A stretch of 64,000 nucleotides of DNA from Phytophthora colocasiae (Eukaryota; Oomycota; Peronosporomycetes; Peronosporales; Peronosporaceae), in assembly GCA_018806915.1 (NCBI GenBank), contig JAGKQI010000041.1:1-64000 (forward strand), written 5' to 3'. The notes beneath the pieces are model-generated. The model had not been told where the DNA came from and searched no databases. It worked only from the letters and a program-made list of their open reading frames with translations. The position numbers were made by a program, and so were the translations under genes. Below are positions 10,101 through 20,851 of the stretch, one piece after another. Within the stretch, counting starts at the first letter, position 1, and every line of letters starts with the position of its first letter.

Positions 10101-12005
10101 ATGTATGATACGGCCGCAGATTCTTGCCACGTGGTTCACTTTCAGATCGGCGAGATGGCAGGTGTTCACGATCTGGTGAAGGAAGGCCAAGCAACAGCAA
10201 ACGGAGTGATCAAGAAGGCGACGCAGTCAGTTTACGAATCAAGCTTTAAAAGGTTTGCAGAATTCTGTCTTGCCAATGGCTATCCAGATCCTCATACGGA
10301 GCGCCATCATGAACTTCCAGCAGTGTTGGTCGCATACCTTCAGAGTATTTCCGCATCCACTACTGTGTCGCTACAGACAGCGGAGAAGGCACGGTCTGCT
10401 GTCGCTAGCTACTACAACGCACACGAAAACAGCGATGGGACGGATGTGAACAAGTGGAGCGTGGTGGAGGATGAAAGTGGAAGAAAACGTGGATACGGAA
10501 ATCCAGCCCGCGATCCGTTCGTCCGCCAGTTTATGCGTGGTCTCAAGAAGAGAAAAGCGACGGAATACGTACCGGCCAGAGCTGTTCCAGTCTCCCTCCA
10601 AATGATTGGAGTTTTGCATACCTTTCTGGATTCACCGTGCGGTGTCCGAGGCTTCACGAAGGAATGCCGCGTGTGGTTTAAGGCTGTGTCTTCGTTTGCC
10701 TTTTACGGTATGTGCTGAATCAACGAAGTGTTAATGCTGAAGTGGAGAGATGTTTCGCTGCGCCAGTTCCGGGCCAGCGTCGTCGCCTCGGATGAGATGA
10801 TTGAGTTCGGTACATACGCACTGTTCAACCGCAAGACCGAGATAGCAGAGGGGCGCTCCTACAATCTTCACAATCTCGCAGAGGAGGAAGCCCCGATCAA
10901 CGCCTACAAGCACTTGTGCGATTGGGTGGAATTTGCATCGAAGGAAAACGGTCACACTTGGAGAGACGATGACTATGTTTTTCCGGCGCTGAAAGGTCTC
11001 AGTAAGAAGGCTATGAAGGTCAATGGTGACGCTACAGGCTGCGAAAAGGTGACGGTTGGTTGGGGCAAAAAGATGGGAGAGCAGAGTTTCATTACGCTAC
11101 TGAACTGTATTGTGAGTTCTCTGAATCGAAAAGGTCAAAAGACACCTGGCTACGTGGCGAAGCATTGGTACAACAGTTGGTTTACGTCGCACACTTTTCG
11201 TCGCGGCGGGGCCCAGTACCGCTTCATGTATGCAAACCCAGCGCGTCGCTGGTCGTTACGGATGATCAAGTGGTGGGCCGGTTGGAGTGTTTCAGAGTCG
11301 ACAGAAACGCTTGTACGCTATCTACTTGATCTCACGGTTCAAACGGAGGACGGCGAACTTGCAGACTGCCTGGCGCCAGATAAGACTTATCTTCATGGGT
11401 GTCCTAGTGCGCCTTACGAAGCCAGCAAAAACGTGGAAGAAGGGCCTGTCCTCAAGCGCCTTCGACAACTTGAAACGCTGATGCTTGAAACTAAGTCCCA
11501 AATGACCGAGCTGAAAGGGTTATTAACGACAGGAAACTTAAACAGACCACCGCGAAGTGAGCCACGCGACGTCGATCCTCCTCTGGCCGCACAAGATACT
11601 AGTCCCGTGGTTCCCGCTGTTAGTGACTGGGCTCATCTTTGCCTGATGTGGTGGCTTCCCGACGATTCGGTGCACTTGTTCAAGCCCCTGTCCGAGTGGA
11701 CACAAGCTGATCGATCTAATGCCAAAGTTACGCGCAGCTGGTTTAGCGTCGCAAAGTTGATTGGTGAAGATGTCGCCATGTTTGCAAACATGATGGGGGA
11801 GTCCGACAAGACGCGCTGGCAGAAAGCGGTATATCCAGTCTATCGCAGTTACTATGCCAATCACTATGGTGAGGCTGGTGAAACAAGCAAAGAGCACACA
11901 TTCACTGTGTCGATGCTGGCCTCGTTTATTAGAAACGACCGCAAACATCGCACGAATGTCGCCTGCCCAGCAAAAGAACTACCCGAATACTCGACATACC
12001 TTTAG
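10101..12005 (+). pseudogene. Tyrosine recombinase, nonsense at expected catalytic Arg
   Basis: One frame of 635 codons interrupted only by TGA at 10716-10718. The start is uncertain: Met at 10101 or, after the iterons, at 10155. Residues ~40-100 look like the SAM-like core-binding domain. The catalytic part has AFYGMC-stop-INEVLMLKWRD, where family members carry Arg at the stop position; then HTFRRGG (HxxR box, ~codon 364), and a Tyr in ETLVRYLL (~407). The C-terminal region (SDWAHLCLMWW to KVTRSWFSVAKLIG) resembles the GCR1_C-type DNA-binding domain often seen in Cryptons. A CGA to TGA transition would explain the stop. With the stop, two polypeptides result and neither has a full active site. 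Confidence 0.8.
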
Positions 12006-12186
12006 GAATGACCTCGTACTTCCAGGTATGACCTCGTACTTCCTGGTATGACCTCGTACTTCCTGGTATGAACTCGTACATTCCAGTCTGATCTTAGCGT
12101 ACTTTTTGGTATTAATGTCTCGTACATTTTGGTATGAACTCGTACTTTTTGGTATGAACTCGTACTTTTTGGTATGAACGCGATAG
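12004..12186 (-). repeat. Right iteron array, about 8-9 x 20 bp, inverted
   Basis: Units GGTATGAACTCGTACTTTTT (reverse complement AAGTACGAGTTCATACC) repeat from ~12005 to ~12186; the middle units are diverged and slightly longer. The first unit overlaps the recombinase stop codon. The array has opposite polarity to the left array, as expected for paired protein-binding ends. Confidence 0.85.
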
Positions 12187-12267
12187 TTAAATGAACACCA
12201 TAGTAGCAATGAAAAACGTCGTAGACATCAGTCTTATGGCCTCCCTGTCTCACTACAGCCTCAACTA

Positions 12268-13245
12268 CTTCAAGCCGCCTGCTTTGCCTTCAGGTACGAT
12301 TCCTTGTACTGCCGAAAGGTAGCACATGGCCCAATGCTCTCCAGTTTCGAGATGGTCTTTTTCAACTTGGTCACTTGCTCACCCCGCTCGGCTTCGGCCT
12401 TGTCCTTCCGAGCTTGGAATTCAGCCAGGTGTCGGTCCCTTGTTTCATGTAGCGCTCCACCATCTTGCGATAGTCTCGAAAGTTTGCTGTCAGCGTCTCA
12501 AAGTCGTATTCAGTCTGGTCCTTTGCTTTACGTGCCAAAGCTTACTCGCCGGCGCTCATTGGAATACTCCACATCCGTCATAGCGTCCAGTTCCGCTTGG
12601 GGCTTCATGTCGATATCGGCCTTCAGTCCATCTCCAAAAGCGTTGAAGGCCCTGGCAGTCTTGTCCCAATGCGCCATCACTTCCTCAATGCGGGCTCCAA
12701 ACCTGTTCTTCTGTCCGCGCAGCTTGTCCGGATGGAGAACGAAGATTGCTGCCCGGTAAAGCTCTTTCGGTGTGGTCATGATAGGACCGTGGTTGTACTT
12801 TGCCTTGCAACGTGCCTTCAGCTCTTCAAGAAAGTGGGCGAAAAGCTCTGGGTCCAAGCTGACACAATAGAGCAAATTTCGCTTCGATAGAGCTGTCCAA
12901 GCCGTACACTCCAGTTCTTCCACCTCAACTTGCTGAGCTTCGAGTTCAGAGAGCTGCTTCCGAGCCACTAAACGTTACATGGGTTAAAAAATATAATATA
13001 TTTTTCAAATATTTACAATATATACCTTCAAGGCGTCCGAATTGGTCGAATATGCGCTTTTCCTGCCGCTTTTGGAGGACCTTCACCTTATTGCGGGCGT
13101 ATGAGTCCCGGTTTATCGCCTTTCGCGACTTTACCGGCTTCTTCTTGCCACACACCTTGCGGTGCTTGGCCATGTTCGACTTCGACACGAGCTTGGAGCA
13201 TGTGGGGCACTCGCCCTTCGGCGGTGTGGCGTCACTGCTCTCCAT
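12268..13245 (-). pseudogene. C2HC zinc-finger protein with HPDK segment
   Basis: Exon 1 runs 13245-13026 and encodes a CPTC...H..VC zinc finger plus a basic stretch. A 58-bp intron (13025-12968, GTATAT...TTTAG) joins it in frame to exon 2 from 12967. Exon 2 has a Glu-rich helix, then AAIFVLHPDKLRGQKNRFG, an HPDK box like that of J domains. The frame breaks near 12545 and again near 12440; the third frame continues as a Lys/Glu-rich coiled coil and ends KAKQAA with TGA at 12268-12270. I do not recognise the family. The C2HC finger plus coiled coil suggests nucleic-acid binding or a transposon accessory protein; this is inference. Confidence 0.55.
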
Positions 13246-13516
13246 TGTCCGACCAAATTCTACGACTTACATGATCGGAGCGTCTGGTCACTGTTCCTCG
13301 TTGATTATTGGTCAATACTGATTTTTGTTGTGGTCGCATATGATTGGCTAATAAAAATGTTATTTTGGTGTTATTTCAGGGAAAGAAGTAATTATATGTA
13401 AGCTGAATGATCGGTTATGTGGAACTGCTTTCTGCCTGAATAGTGAGAGGATGAAAAAGTGTTGCGTGTTGTGGGGCTGAATGCAGTGAAATGCGATAAT
13501 GATTGAGTCATGGTGG

Positions 13517-14264
13517 CTAAATTGCCTTGATCAGGTTTAGCTTGGTGTCAAGCTGACAGCAGTCGCGATAGACACGCATCTTCGTCGGTGCAAAGGAGAT
13601 GATCGTTCCTGGTCGTGGGAGCATCGGATTGTCGGCGTTAGTGTCGTAGATCGACACAGTAAGAAGGAACTTGTTGGTCTCGAACGGATCGTCCAGCTGC
13701 GCGTCTTGAAAGACCTGCAACACAGGGAAAGACAAATGGTGAGAGCATACGTATCAGCTGAGATTGAAGAATTGCAACAAAATTACAGCTATTTGTTCGT
13801 TCAGCGGCTCGGTTGCTCGCTGTTCACCAAAATAGATGCGGAGATAGCGCGTAGTGCTATTGACTTGATCATTCCGCATCCACAGGACGCGGCCCTGCAC
13901 TCGGACAGAAGCCCGAGTTTCTGCATCGTCCATATTATTGGTGGTGATAAATTCTCGTAATTCTTGGTAAGAGTTATGTGTTAGAAATCATAGACAAAAA
14001 AGAATCAAAACAGAACCTTCGATAGTGGCGAAGACTCGACGCCTGTGTAGCTCCATCGCCTTTTTTAACTTCTTGATTGGCGAGACGTACTCACTGAGCG
14101 ACGACTTGCTCGCTGCGCGCTCGTGTAGCCACTGAGCGCGATGGCGACGGCGGGGATGGTATACGTAGGACTGTCACGGTTGTAGGCGCTGGAACGGACA
14201 TTTCGGCAGTGCTTACTGCCGGTTCACCTACTTGGTGCTGCTTGGTTTGCTTCTTCGGCGGCAT
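13517..14264 (-). pseudogene. OB-fold-like gene, copy 1 (frameshifted)
   Basis: Same three-exon layout as the intact copy at 16690-17439. A 2-bp deletion in exon 1 (TCGTGTAGCC at ~14122-14131, against TCGTGCTTGGCC in copy 2) destroys the frame after about 45 codons. The last exon (13517-13714, ending LNLIKAI) is unchanged. Otherwise as described for copy 2. Confidence 0.7.
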
Positions 14265-14570
14265 TGGAAGATCAAAAATGGTCGGATGTAGAGAGACTGG
14301 ATGTTGGTTGCGCAGATTTTAGAATGGACTGAGCGGCTGTTGTGATGTAGGCTGTGCGGAGTGTGCGGTACTTCCGATCCCATCTTTCGTTGTACATCAC
14401 GGTCTTCAAGTGTGGCATTTCTACTGCGGCCCCGTCGCGAGCGATAACAAACTCCATCTACCAAGTATGAGGTAGTACGGGACGCGGTGCTCTGCATGTT
14501 GTAGGATCCGAGCTTCAATGAGCGACAAAAGCCATAACGGCGGTGTTACGCTGACAGGCAAAATATATCC

Positions 14571-15457
14571 ATGGGTGAGCTGGTCGATGTTGTGCATGCG
14601 TCGGCCATTGCTGCTGGCGCTGTTGAAGAAGCGTTCCACGGGGTTTGGATCGTCGAAGCGAACGTAGCAGTCGGTGGTAAGTGGCTAGAAGTGCAACAGG
14701 TGAGTGTGAATGGTCTTTACTATGCTGTTGTTTGCACTTAATTTGCTGATCTTCAAGAGCGTGTTGGTGACGTTGGCTTCAACGTCAAAGTATGATGTTC
14801 AGGTCTGTGACTGTGAGGTCGACGACCAGACCGGCCTTGGCTGTGGCGACGGTTGTAGCAACCGTGCGGTAAGCATTGATCTACAGCAGCTACGAGTTAC
14901 TTAATAGTGCTAATGTCATCTTGTCACCAGATGCACTATGAATGTGCAGTCGAAAGTTGCCCTTGTGGATTAATGTGTACAAATCGCCAACTACAAACCG
15001 AAACATCGGTCGCGACAGCAGTGGTCGACTGCGGTCGGAAGGGTGTCGGCTTAATCGCAATGGAAGTCATTAAAGCTGGTCAGTACGTTGGAGAGTACGT
15101 TGGAGAGGTGGTTTGCAACAATGAAGCCATGGATCGCTAACAGGTAGGGTGCTTGCGAGTCTGCGTTGTCGAACCTAGTAATGCTAACGCTAGGTTATTA
15201 CTGTAGTCTTATCGAGGGTCTAAGCATCGCTACATGCTGCGGTTGAGCGCGGACAAAGTCCTTGACGCCACCCGTTTTGGTGGCCGAACACGCTTTATAA
15301 ACCACTCATGTGATCCTAACTGTTCATTTAAAAAGTGGAACGTTCGTGGTCTCGAGCGATGCGGTGTCTTCACGATCCGAAAGGTGCGAGCGGGTGAGGA
15401 GCTGACAATCGACTATCAGTTCCAGTACGTTGCTAATGAGGTGCGGTGTGAAGATGG
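14571..15457 (+). pseudogene. SET-domain gene copy 1, truncated
   Basis: Exons 14571-14699, 14758-14868, 14931-15143 and 15207-15440, all with GT-AG introns of 58-63 bp and consistent phase. AWS Cys cluster (CDCEVDDQTGLGCGDGCSNR, then CAVESCPCG), SET motifs VGEYVGEV, RFINHSCDPNC and GEELTIDY. In-frame TAA at 15138-15140 at the end of exon 3. The duplication ends within the next intron, so the post-SET exon is missing. The arrangement is that of SET2/NSD/ASH1-type H3K36 methyltransferases. This copy cannot make a full enzyme. Confidence 0.8.
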
Positions 15458-16558
15458 AACACGACATGATGAACTCCATGTCCACACTACACTTGATGCT
15501 TTAGTAGCTCGTATGCCTGCAGTCCAGTAAAAGTAGACCGAACACCAGCGCCACCAAGAACGTCGCCACTATGCAGATGGCGAGAGTGTGTCCAGCGCTT
15601 TCAGCCCGATTAAAAGTTTAACGACGGTGTGCCCCCGTACATGTCCAAGAACTCTCTAGCAAGCAAACTGGTCCTGCGTCGTCGCGCTTGCAGCAAAAAT
15701 CTTCATCAGCCGAATGTCCATCGTGCTGGTGACATGGTATACACCAGCACCAATCACTTCCGCCATTTAGATACCACCATCCAATTGCGGTTCGTCCACA
15801 AACACATCCTCACCGCAGAATCAGTAAGTGTCGAACAGGTAAAATACCTCTGCTGACGACTGGTGGATCATGCTGGCAATGGTACACTCGCTAACCTTAC
15901 GGACGCCATTTGCGTTTCATCGTTGCTGAGCGAGCGTCCAGCCATCTCATTAGTCGTCAAAAACACAAACATCAAACTCCACGATGATCGCCAGACACTT
16001 CATCATCTCCTTTTGAGCTGTAGTGGATGACGTGGCCCACGATGTGCATGTCCAGCATGTCCAGCACCTCGCCAGCCAGCCGAACTTCTTGCCGGCCAAA
16101 ACCGCCATCACCATGATCGCCTCACTTCTACACCTCGGACTGTACGTCCAGCTGCTCGTAGTAGCCCCTATCTCGCCCTTGATGGAGAAGCCTGTGTTGT
16201 GGCGTTTACGTCCATGGCTGTCGACTTGGCGGTGCCCATCCAGCAGCGATAAATCGTCAGCGCAACCGCAGCGTTTCTTGCTGATACCGGTATTGGAATG
16301 TTGCGAAGATGTGGACCACACAGACGTACCCTACGATGTTGCCGACATGGTGCTCAGAAGTTGCACTAAGTTGCAGTAGCGGTGTTGCACGAAGGTTGAG
16401 TGATGACAGACACGGCCCCTGTGGACCCCCCTATGATTGCGTACCGGACCAAAGGCTCCGGGTTTGTAGTTCAAATCTAAGGGGGAGGGGATGAATGATT
16501 TGCACGATAGAATATTATGGATGATTGGTAGAGCAGTTGAAGGTGGTTTTCACTAAGG
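15458..16558. other. Spacer between the duplicated segments
   Basis: Unrelated to either flank. ORFs of 60-124 codons lie on both strands (for example minus 16321-15950 and plus 16023-16379), but none has a recognisable motif, and they overlap one another. Possibly a decayed transposon. No gene called. Confidence 0.35.
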
Positions 16559-16689
16559 AAGTAATTATATGTAAGGTGAATGATCGGTTATGTGGAACTG
16601 CTTTCTGCCTGAATAGTGAGAGGATGAAAAAGTGTTGCGTGTTGTGGGGCTGAATGCAGTGAAATGCGATAATGATTGAGTCATGGTGG

Positions 16690-17439
16690 CTAAATTGCCT
16701 TGATCAGGTTTAGCTTGGTGTCAAGCTGACAGCAGTCGCGATAGACACGCATCTTCGTCGGTGCAAAGGAGATGATCGTTCCTGGTCGTGGGAGCATCGG
16801 ATTGTCGGCGTTAGTGTCGTAGATCGACACAGTAAGAAGGAACTTGTTGGTCTCGAACGGATCGTCCAGCTGCGCGTCTTGAAAGACCTGCAACACAGGG
16901 GAAAACAAATGGTGAGAGCATACGTATTAGCTGAGATTGAAGAATTGCAACAAAATTACAGCTATTTGTTCGTTCAGCGGCTCGGTTGCTCGCTGTTCAC
17001 CAAGATAGATGCGGAGATAGCGCGTAGTGCTATTGACTTGATCATTCCGCATCCACAGGACGCGGCCCTGCACTCGGACAGAAGCCCGAGTTTCTGCATC
17101 GTCCATATTATTGGTGGTGATAAATTCTCGTAATTCTTGGTAAGAGTTATGTGTTAGAAATCATAGACAAAAAAGAATCAAAACAGAACCTTCGATAGTG
17201 TCGAAGACTCGACGCTTGTGTAGCTCCATCGCCTTTTTTAACTTCTTGATTGGCGAGACGTACTCACTGAGCGACGACTTGCTCGCTGCGCGCTCGTGCT
17301 TGGCCACTGAGCGCGATGGCGACGGCGGGGATGGTATACGTAGGACTGTCACGGTTGTAGGCGCTGGAACGGACATTTCGGCAGTGCTTACTGCCGGTTC
17401 ACCTACTTGGTGCTGCTTGGTTTGCTTCTTCGGCGGCAT
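16690..17439 (-). CDS. OB-fold-like protein of unknown function, copy 2
   Basis: Three exons give 207 residues with all junctions in frame: 17439-17190, 17135-16960 and 16887-16690. The introns are 54 bp (GTTCTG...CCAAG) and 72 bp (GTAATT...TTGCAG, with a CTAATAC branch-site-like motif). Residues 1-83 are basic and Pro/Ser-rich (starts MPPKKQTKQHQ). The rest alternates short strands: VRVQGRVLWMRND, TRYLRIYLGE, KFLLTVSIYD, then PRPGTIISFAPTKMRVY. The last piece resembles the P(R/K)xGDIIxFxxxKxxxY strand of POT1-type single-strand DNA-binding OB folds. That similarity is my inference and weak. It lies divergently 305 bp from the SET gene, so the two may share a promoter. Confidence 0.6.
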
Positions 17440-17744
17440 TGGAAGATCAAAAATGGTCGGATGTAGAGAGACTGGATGTTGGTTGCGCAGATTTTAGAAT
17501 GGACTGAGCGGCTATTGTGATGTAGGCTGTGCGAGTGTGCGGTACTTCCGATCCCATCTTTCGTTGTACATCACGGTCTTCAAGTGTGGCATTTCTACTG
17601 CGGCCCCGTCGCGAGCGATAACAAACTCCATCTACCAAGTATGAGGTAGTACGGGACGCGGTGCTCTGCATGTTGTAGGATCCGAGCTTCAATGAGCGAC
17701 AAAAGCCATAACGGCGGTGTTACGCTGACAGGCAAAATATATCC
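17440..17744. promoter_or_regulatory. Divergent intergenic region, OB-like/SET
   Basis: 305 bp separate the ATGs of the OB-fold-like gene (minus) and the SET gene (plus); the matching region in copy 1 is 14265-14570. It must hold the 5' ends of both genes. Minus-strand frames across it lack introns and motifs and seem incidental. No specific factor site is claimed. Confidence 0.45.
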
Positions 17745-18845
17745 ATGGGTGAGCTGGTCGATGTTGTGCATGCGTCGGCCATTGCTGCTGGCGCTGTTGA
17801 AGAAGCGTTCCACGGGGTTTGGATCGTCGAAGCGAACGTAGCAGTCGGTGGTAAGTGGCTAGAAGTGCAACAGGTGAGTGTGAATGGTCTTTACTATGCT
17901 GTTGTTTGCACTTAATTTGCTGATCTTCAAGAGCGTGTTGGTGACGATGGCTTCAACGTCAAAGTATGATGTTCAGGTCTGTGACTGTGAGGTCGACGAC
18001 CAGACCGGCCTTGGCTGTGGCGACGGTTGTAGCAACCGTGCGGTAAGCATTGATCTACAGCAGCTACGAGTTACTTAATAGTGCTAATGTCATCTTGTCA
18101 CCAGATGCACTATGAATGTGCAGTCGAAAGTTGCCCTTGTGGATTAATGTGTACAAATCGCCAACTACAAACCGAAACATCGGTCGCGACAGCAGTGGTC
18201 GACTGCGGTCGGAAGGGTGTCGGCTTAATCGCAATGGAAGTCATTAAAGCTGGTCAGTACGTTGGAGAGTACGTTGGAGAGGTGGTTTGCAACAATGAAG
18301 CCATGGATCGCTAACAGGTAGGGTGCTTGCGAGTCTGCGTTGTCGAACCTAGTAATGCTAACGCTAGGTTATTACTGTAGTCTTATCGAGGGTCTAAGCA
18401 TCGCTACATGCTGCGGTTGAGCGCGGACAAAGTCCTTGACGCCACCCGTTTTGGTGGCCGAACACGCTTTATAAACCACTCATGTGATCCTAACTGTTCA
18501 TTTAAAAAGTGGAACGTTCGTGGTCTCGAGCGATGCGGTGTCTTCACGATCCGAAAGGTGCGAGCGGGTGAGGAGCTGACAATCGACTATCAGTTCCAGT
18601 ACGTTGCTAATGAGGTGCGGTGTGAAGATGGTTTTCTTTCCGTGTACCAGTCACTTTAGGTGTGGTAACATGATTGTGTTCGTGGCTAGCAGCAAGTCGA
18701 GGAGTGCTTCTGCGGCTCTCGCAATTGCAGAGGTGCCATTAGGTGGCGAAAACGCAAGCGACAGCGATCTGGTCAGGGGACGAACAAGCGGGTTATCCAG
18801 CTTACTATTGACCAGTTTCTTGTAAAGCAGGAGGTGGGCAACTGA
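17745..18845 (+). pseudogene. SET-domain histone methyltransferase, copy 2, one stop
   Basis: Five exons: 17745-17873, 17932-18042, 18105-18317, 18381-18614 and 18690-18845. All introns are GT-AG (58-75 bp) and phases agree. An in-frame TAA ~10 codons upstream fixes the ATG at 17745. Without the stop the product would be ~280 residues: AWS domain, SET domain with the NHSCDPNC pseudoknot motif and IDYQF, and a post-SET CFCGSRNCRG encoded by exon 5. Known relatives (SET2/NSD/ASH1 group) methylate histone H3 Lys36. TAA at 18312-18314 (codon 150), also in copy 1, interrupts it; CAA to TAA would account for it. Readthrough, unannotated splicing or a true null are the options. Confidence 0.75.
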
Positions 18846-19284
18846 CTTCACTACTGCTGTCGCCACCATTGAGCGGGAGCTCGACAGGTGAATCTTCTTG
18901 TTACTTTGTGGATGCACAGAAACAACGAAGCTGCTTAGTAAATAACTTTCACCGTTCTTGTATGATACATTGACGATATTATATCTTCCATGCCTGAGGC
19001 TATAGTTTTACAGATACCTGCATAGCATCCCAAGCGTTGGGAACATGTCAATACGCGTTACGATAGTCCGGCGGTGGACTAACGTTTCGGTTTTTACATG
19101 GTTTCGCACTTGCTTAATTTGAAGTGCTTTGCTACTCAAGTTGAAGTTGTTTGGAATTCAAACGTTGGATGAACATTTATGTGTATTAAGAGGTGTTTGG
19201 GGTCGTTGTCGTTGTGCTTACTACACTGTACGAGATTCACACTAGTTCGTCTCGCTTCCGTATCTTTCATACAAAGCCACTACG
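18846..19284. other. Intergenic, no gene seen
   Basis: No supported coding or RNA feature. Part of it (from ~19130) is weakly repeated ~350 bp downstream, in front of the Helitron remnant. Confidence 0.4.
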
Positions 19285-19350
19285 ACTCTCACTGCTGACA
19301 AAAGACGCGAGCGGAATAGGTTGTCTGCACAGCGACGTCGAGCCCGCGAG
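19285..19350 (+). repeat. Partial second copy of Helitron ORF start
   Basis: Translates to TLTADKRRERNRLSAQRR and so on, matching the start of the ORF at 19659 (TLTVDERRERNRLSAQRR). The upstream sequences also correspond (a CAAGTTGAAGTGCTTTG-like text near 19137 and 19486). This is a diverged ~350-375 bp tandem duplication of the 5' end. Confidence 0.7.
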
Positions 19351-19658
19351 ACACAAGACGTTGATGTTGTGTTGGTGATACCGCGGTTGAGTACGCCAGA
19401 CAGGGTTGCGTCTCGATAGCTGAGAATGTGTCATGACGATTTATGTCGAACGGTGGACAATTTTGTTTACTGGATGTCATTATTGCTCAAGTTGAAGTGC
19501 TTTGAATGGTCATCGGTGTGCCGACATCGTTAGTGTATAACGGGTTGACGTTGTCATTGGTTAGTATGTAGTACGTAATGTCACACTAGATTGTCTGAGA
19601 TAGTGTCCGAAAGATTGAATAGTACTATTGACTGTCGTCTAAGTCACGCAGCGTCGGT

Positions 19659-20851
19659 ATGACTCTTACTGTGGACGAAAGGCGTGAACGGAATCGTTTA
19701 TCGGCTCAACGTCGACGTGCCCGCGAGACAGTAGCGGCAGGAAATGATAGGCGTCGTCGCGATCGAGAGGGTCATCGCCGTCGTCGGATAGCGTTGGCGG
19801 CTACTACTGTTCCAGCTTGCCTTTGTCTGGAGAACCAACCCGTTCTACCGGTGGGCAATGCTCTGAACACCATCACGCATGGGACGATGATGCAATTCCA
19901 AGATTACACCCCGTGTCCGACGAGGCGAAGAACGCCACGCTGCAGCGCCTGCAGCTGGCGCTGAGCTGACGGACTCGACGAGACCGCGTGTGCGGTTTGT
20001 GACCGTAATGTGTTGTGGAAGTCAATCCGTCTCGTGGATGTTACTGATCGCGATCGCATCGAGAAAATGCGTCCTGTTCTCGCAAGCAATGATGATGACT
20101 TGCCCCAGCACCTCATAGCCGAGTACGATTGCTCCCAGTTGCACTCGTGCTTGAATAGCATGCTACTGTCGAGAGCAGGGATTCACGAAGCTGGGTTTGT
20201 TCAAGTTTGCGAAGAATGCAACGACAGTTTGTTGAAACAGATTGTACCGAAATTTGCGATTAAAAACGGATTTGCAATTGGAACGCTGCCGATACAGTTC
20301 GCGGACGTTACACTGCCGGAGCGATTGATCACACAGCCTGTATCTGTTGTCTGTGTGACGCGTGTCATGCGTGGGGGCGCCCATCGCGCGATCCGATCGC
20401 ACTGCCTAGCGTTCGACGCCTCACCAGGTCCAGCGGCGACACTTCTACCAATCCCTGTTGGAAGCGTGTCAACATATCGTGTTGTGCTTGCTGGACCCTT
20501 CACTACGGAACAACATGCGCGTGTGCGTGAAATGCACCGCGTTCGACGCGAAGTTGTCGACGACTTGCTTATTTATTACAAGGAGCACAACCCATTGTAC
20601 GCATCCATTTCCGTTGTCAATAGTTCTGATCTTTCGGTTGACGCGGTCGCCGAAAATTTAATCATTGAGGTCGCCAATGCTGCTGCGGAAGTCGCCGACA
20701 TCGACGCAGAGCAGGACCGCGTTGGCAACGTGACAGATGTGGATGTATCCACACAAGAGGCCGACGTAGTCGAACGTCGAGTGGTTTTTGTGCCGGACGA
20801 TCGCGAAGTTACAACGCAGGAGCTGCACGCTGTGTCTGGGCACCCGACGCC
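19659..20851 (+). pseudogene. Helitron Rep/helicase N-terminal remnant
   Basis: Begins at 19659 with a basic stretch (ERRERNRLSAQRRRARET). After a frame change near 19950-19970 it continues through CAVCDRNVLW (CxxC) and CEEC, then IVPKFAIKNGFAIGTLP, typical of the DUF6570-like region that precedes the Helitron helicase-like domain. The Rep catalytic HUH motif and helicase are absent. The frame runs on past 20852 into antisense NLP sequence, giving a 328-codon chimeric ORF (20010-20996). The element is truncated and not autonomous. Confidence 0.65.

Larger units (their letters stand above)
10001..12186 (+). mobile_element. Crypton-like tyrosine-recombinase element
   Basis: A single large gene for a tyrosine recombinase is bracketed by two arrays of the same 20-bp iteron in opposite orientation (10001-10098 and 12004-12186). 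No RT, RNase H or LTR is present, so it is not a DIRS or Ngaro element as seen. Crypton elements are the known eukaryotic transposons with only a tyrosine recombinase. The outer ends are taken as the array limits and are not proven. Confidence 0.6.
13386..15457. repeat. Segmental duplication, copy 1 (~2.07 kb)
   Basis: Nearly identical to 16559-18631, direct orientation, offset ~3174 bp. Left limit AAGTAATTATATGTAA; right limit GCGGTGTGAAGATGG, after which the copies diverge completely. It contains the OB-fold-like gene and the SET gene without its last exon. Confidence 0.95.
16559..18631. repeat. Segmental duplication, copy 2 (~2.07 kb)
   Basis: Second copy of 13386-15457. Only scattered substitutions and small indels separate the copies. 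Unlike copy 1, the sequence continues past the repeat limit into the expected last SET exon, so copy 2 is probably the parental locus. Confidence 0.95.

Noticed and set aside
14421..14639. Minus ORF MERFFNSASSNG... (also 17595-17813) as a gene
   Set aside because: It is opposite the first SET exon, which has ATG, correct phase and a GT-AG intron; the minus frame has none of these.
16420..16495. tRNA-like text (GGTTTGTAGTTCAAATCT)
   Set aside because: The T-arm does not pair and no acceptor or D arm is present.
19659..19720. bZIP transcription factor, from the basic stretch RRERNRLSAQRRRAR
   Set aside because: No leucine zipper follows and the frame continues into Helitron-type sequence; basic starts are common in Helitron Reps.
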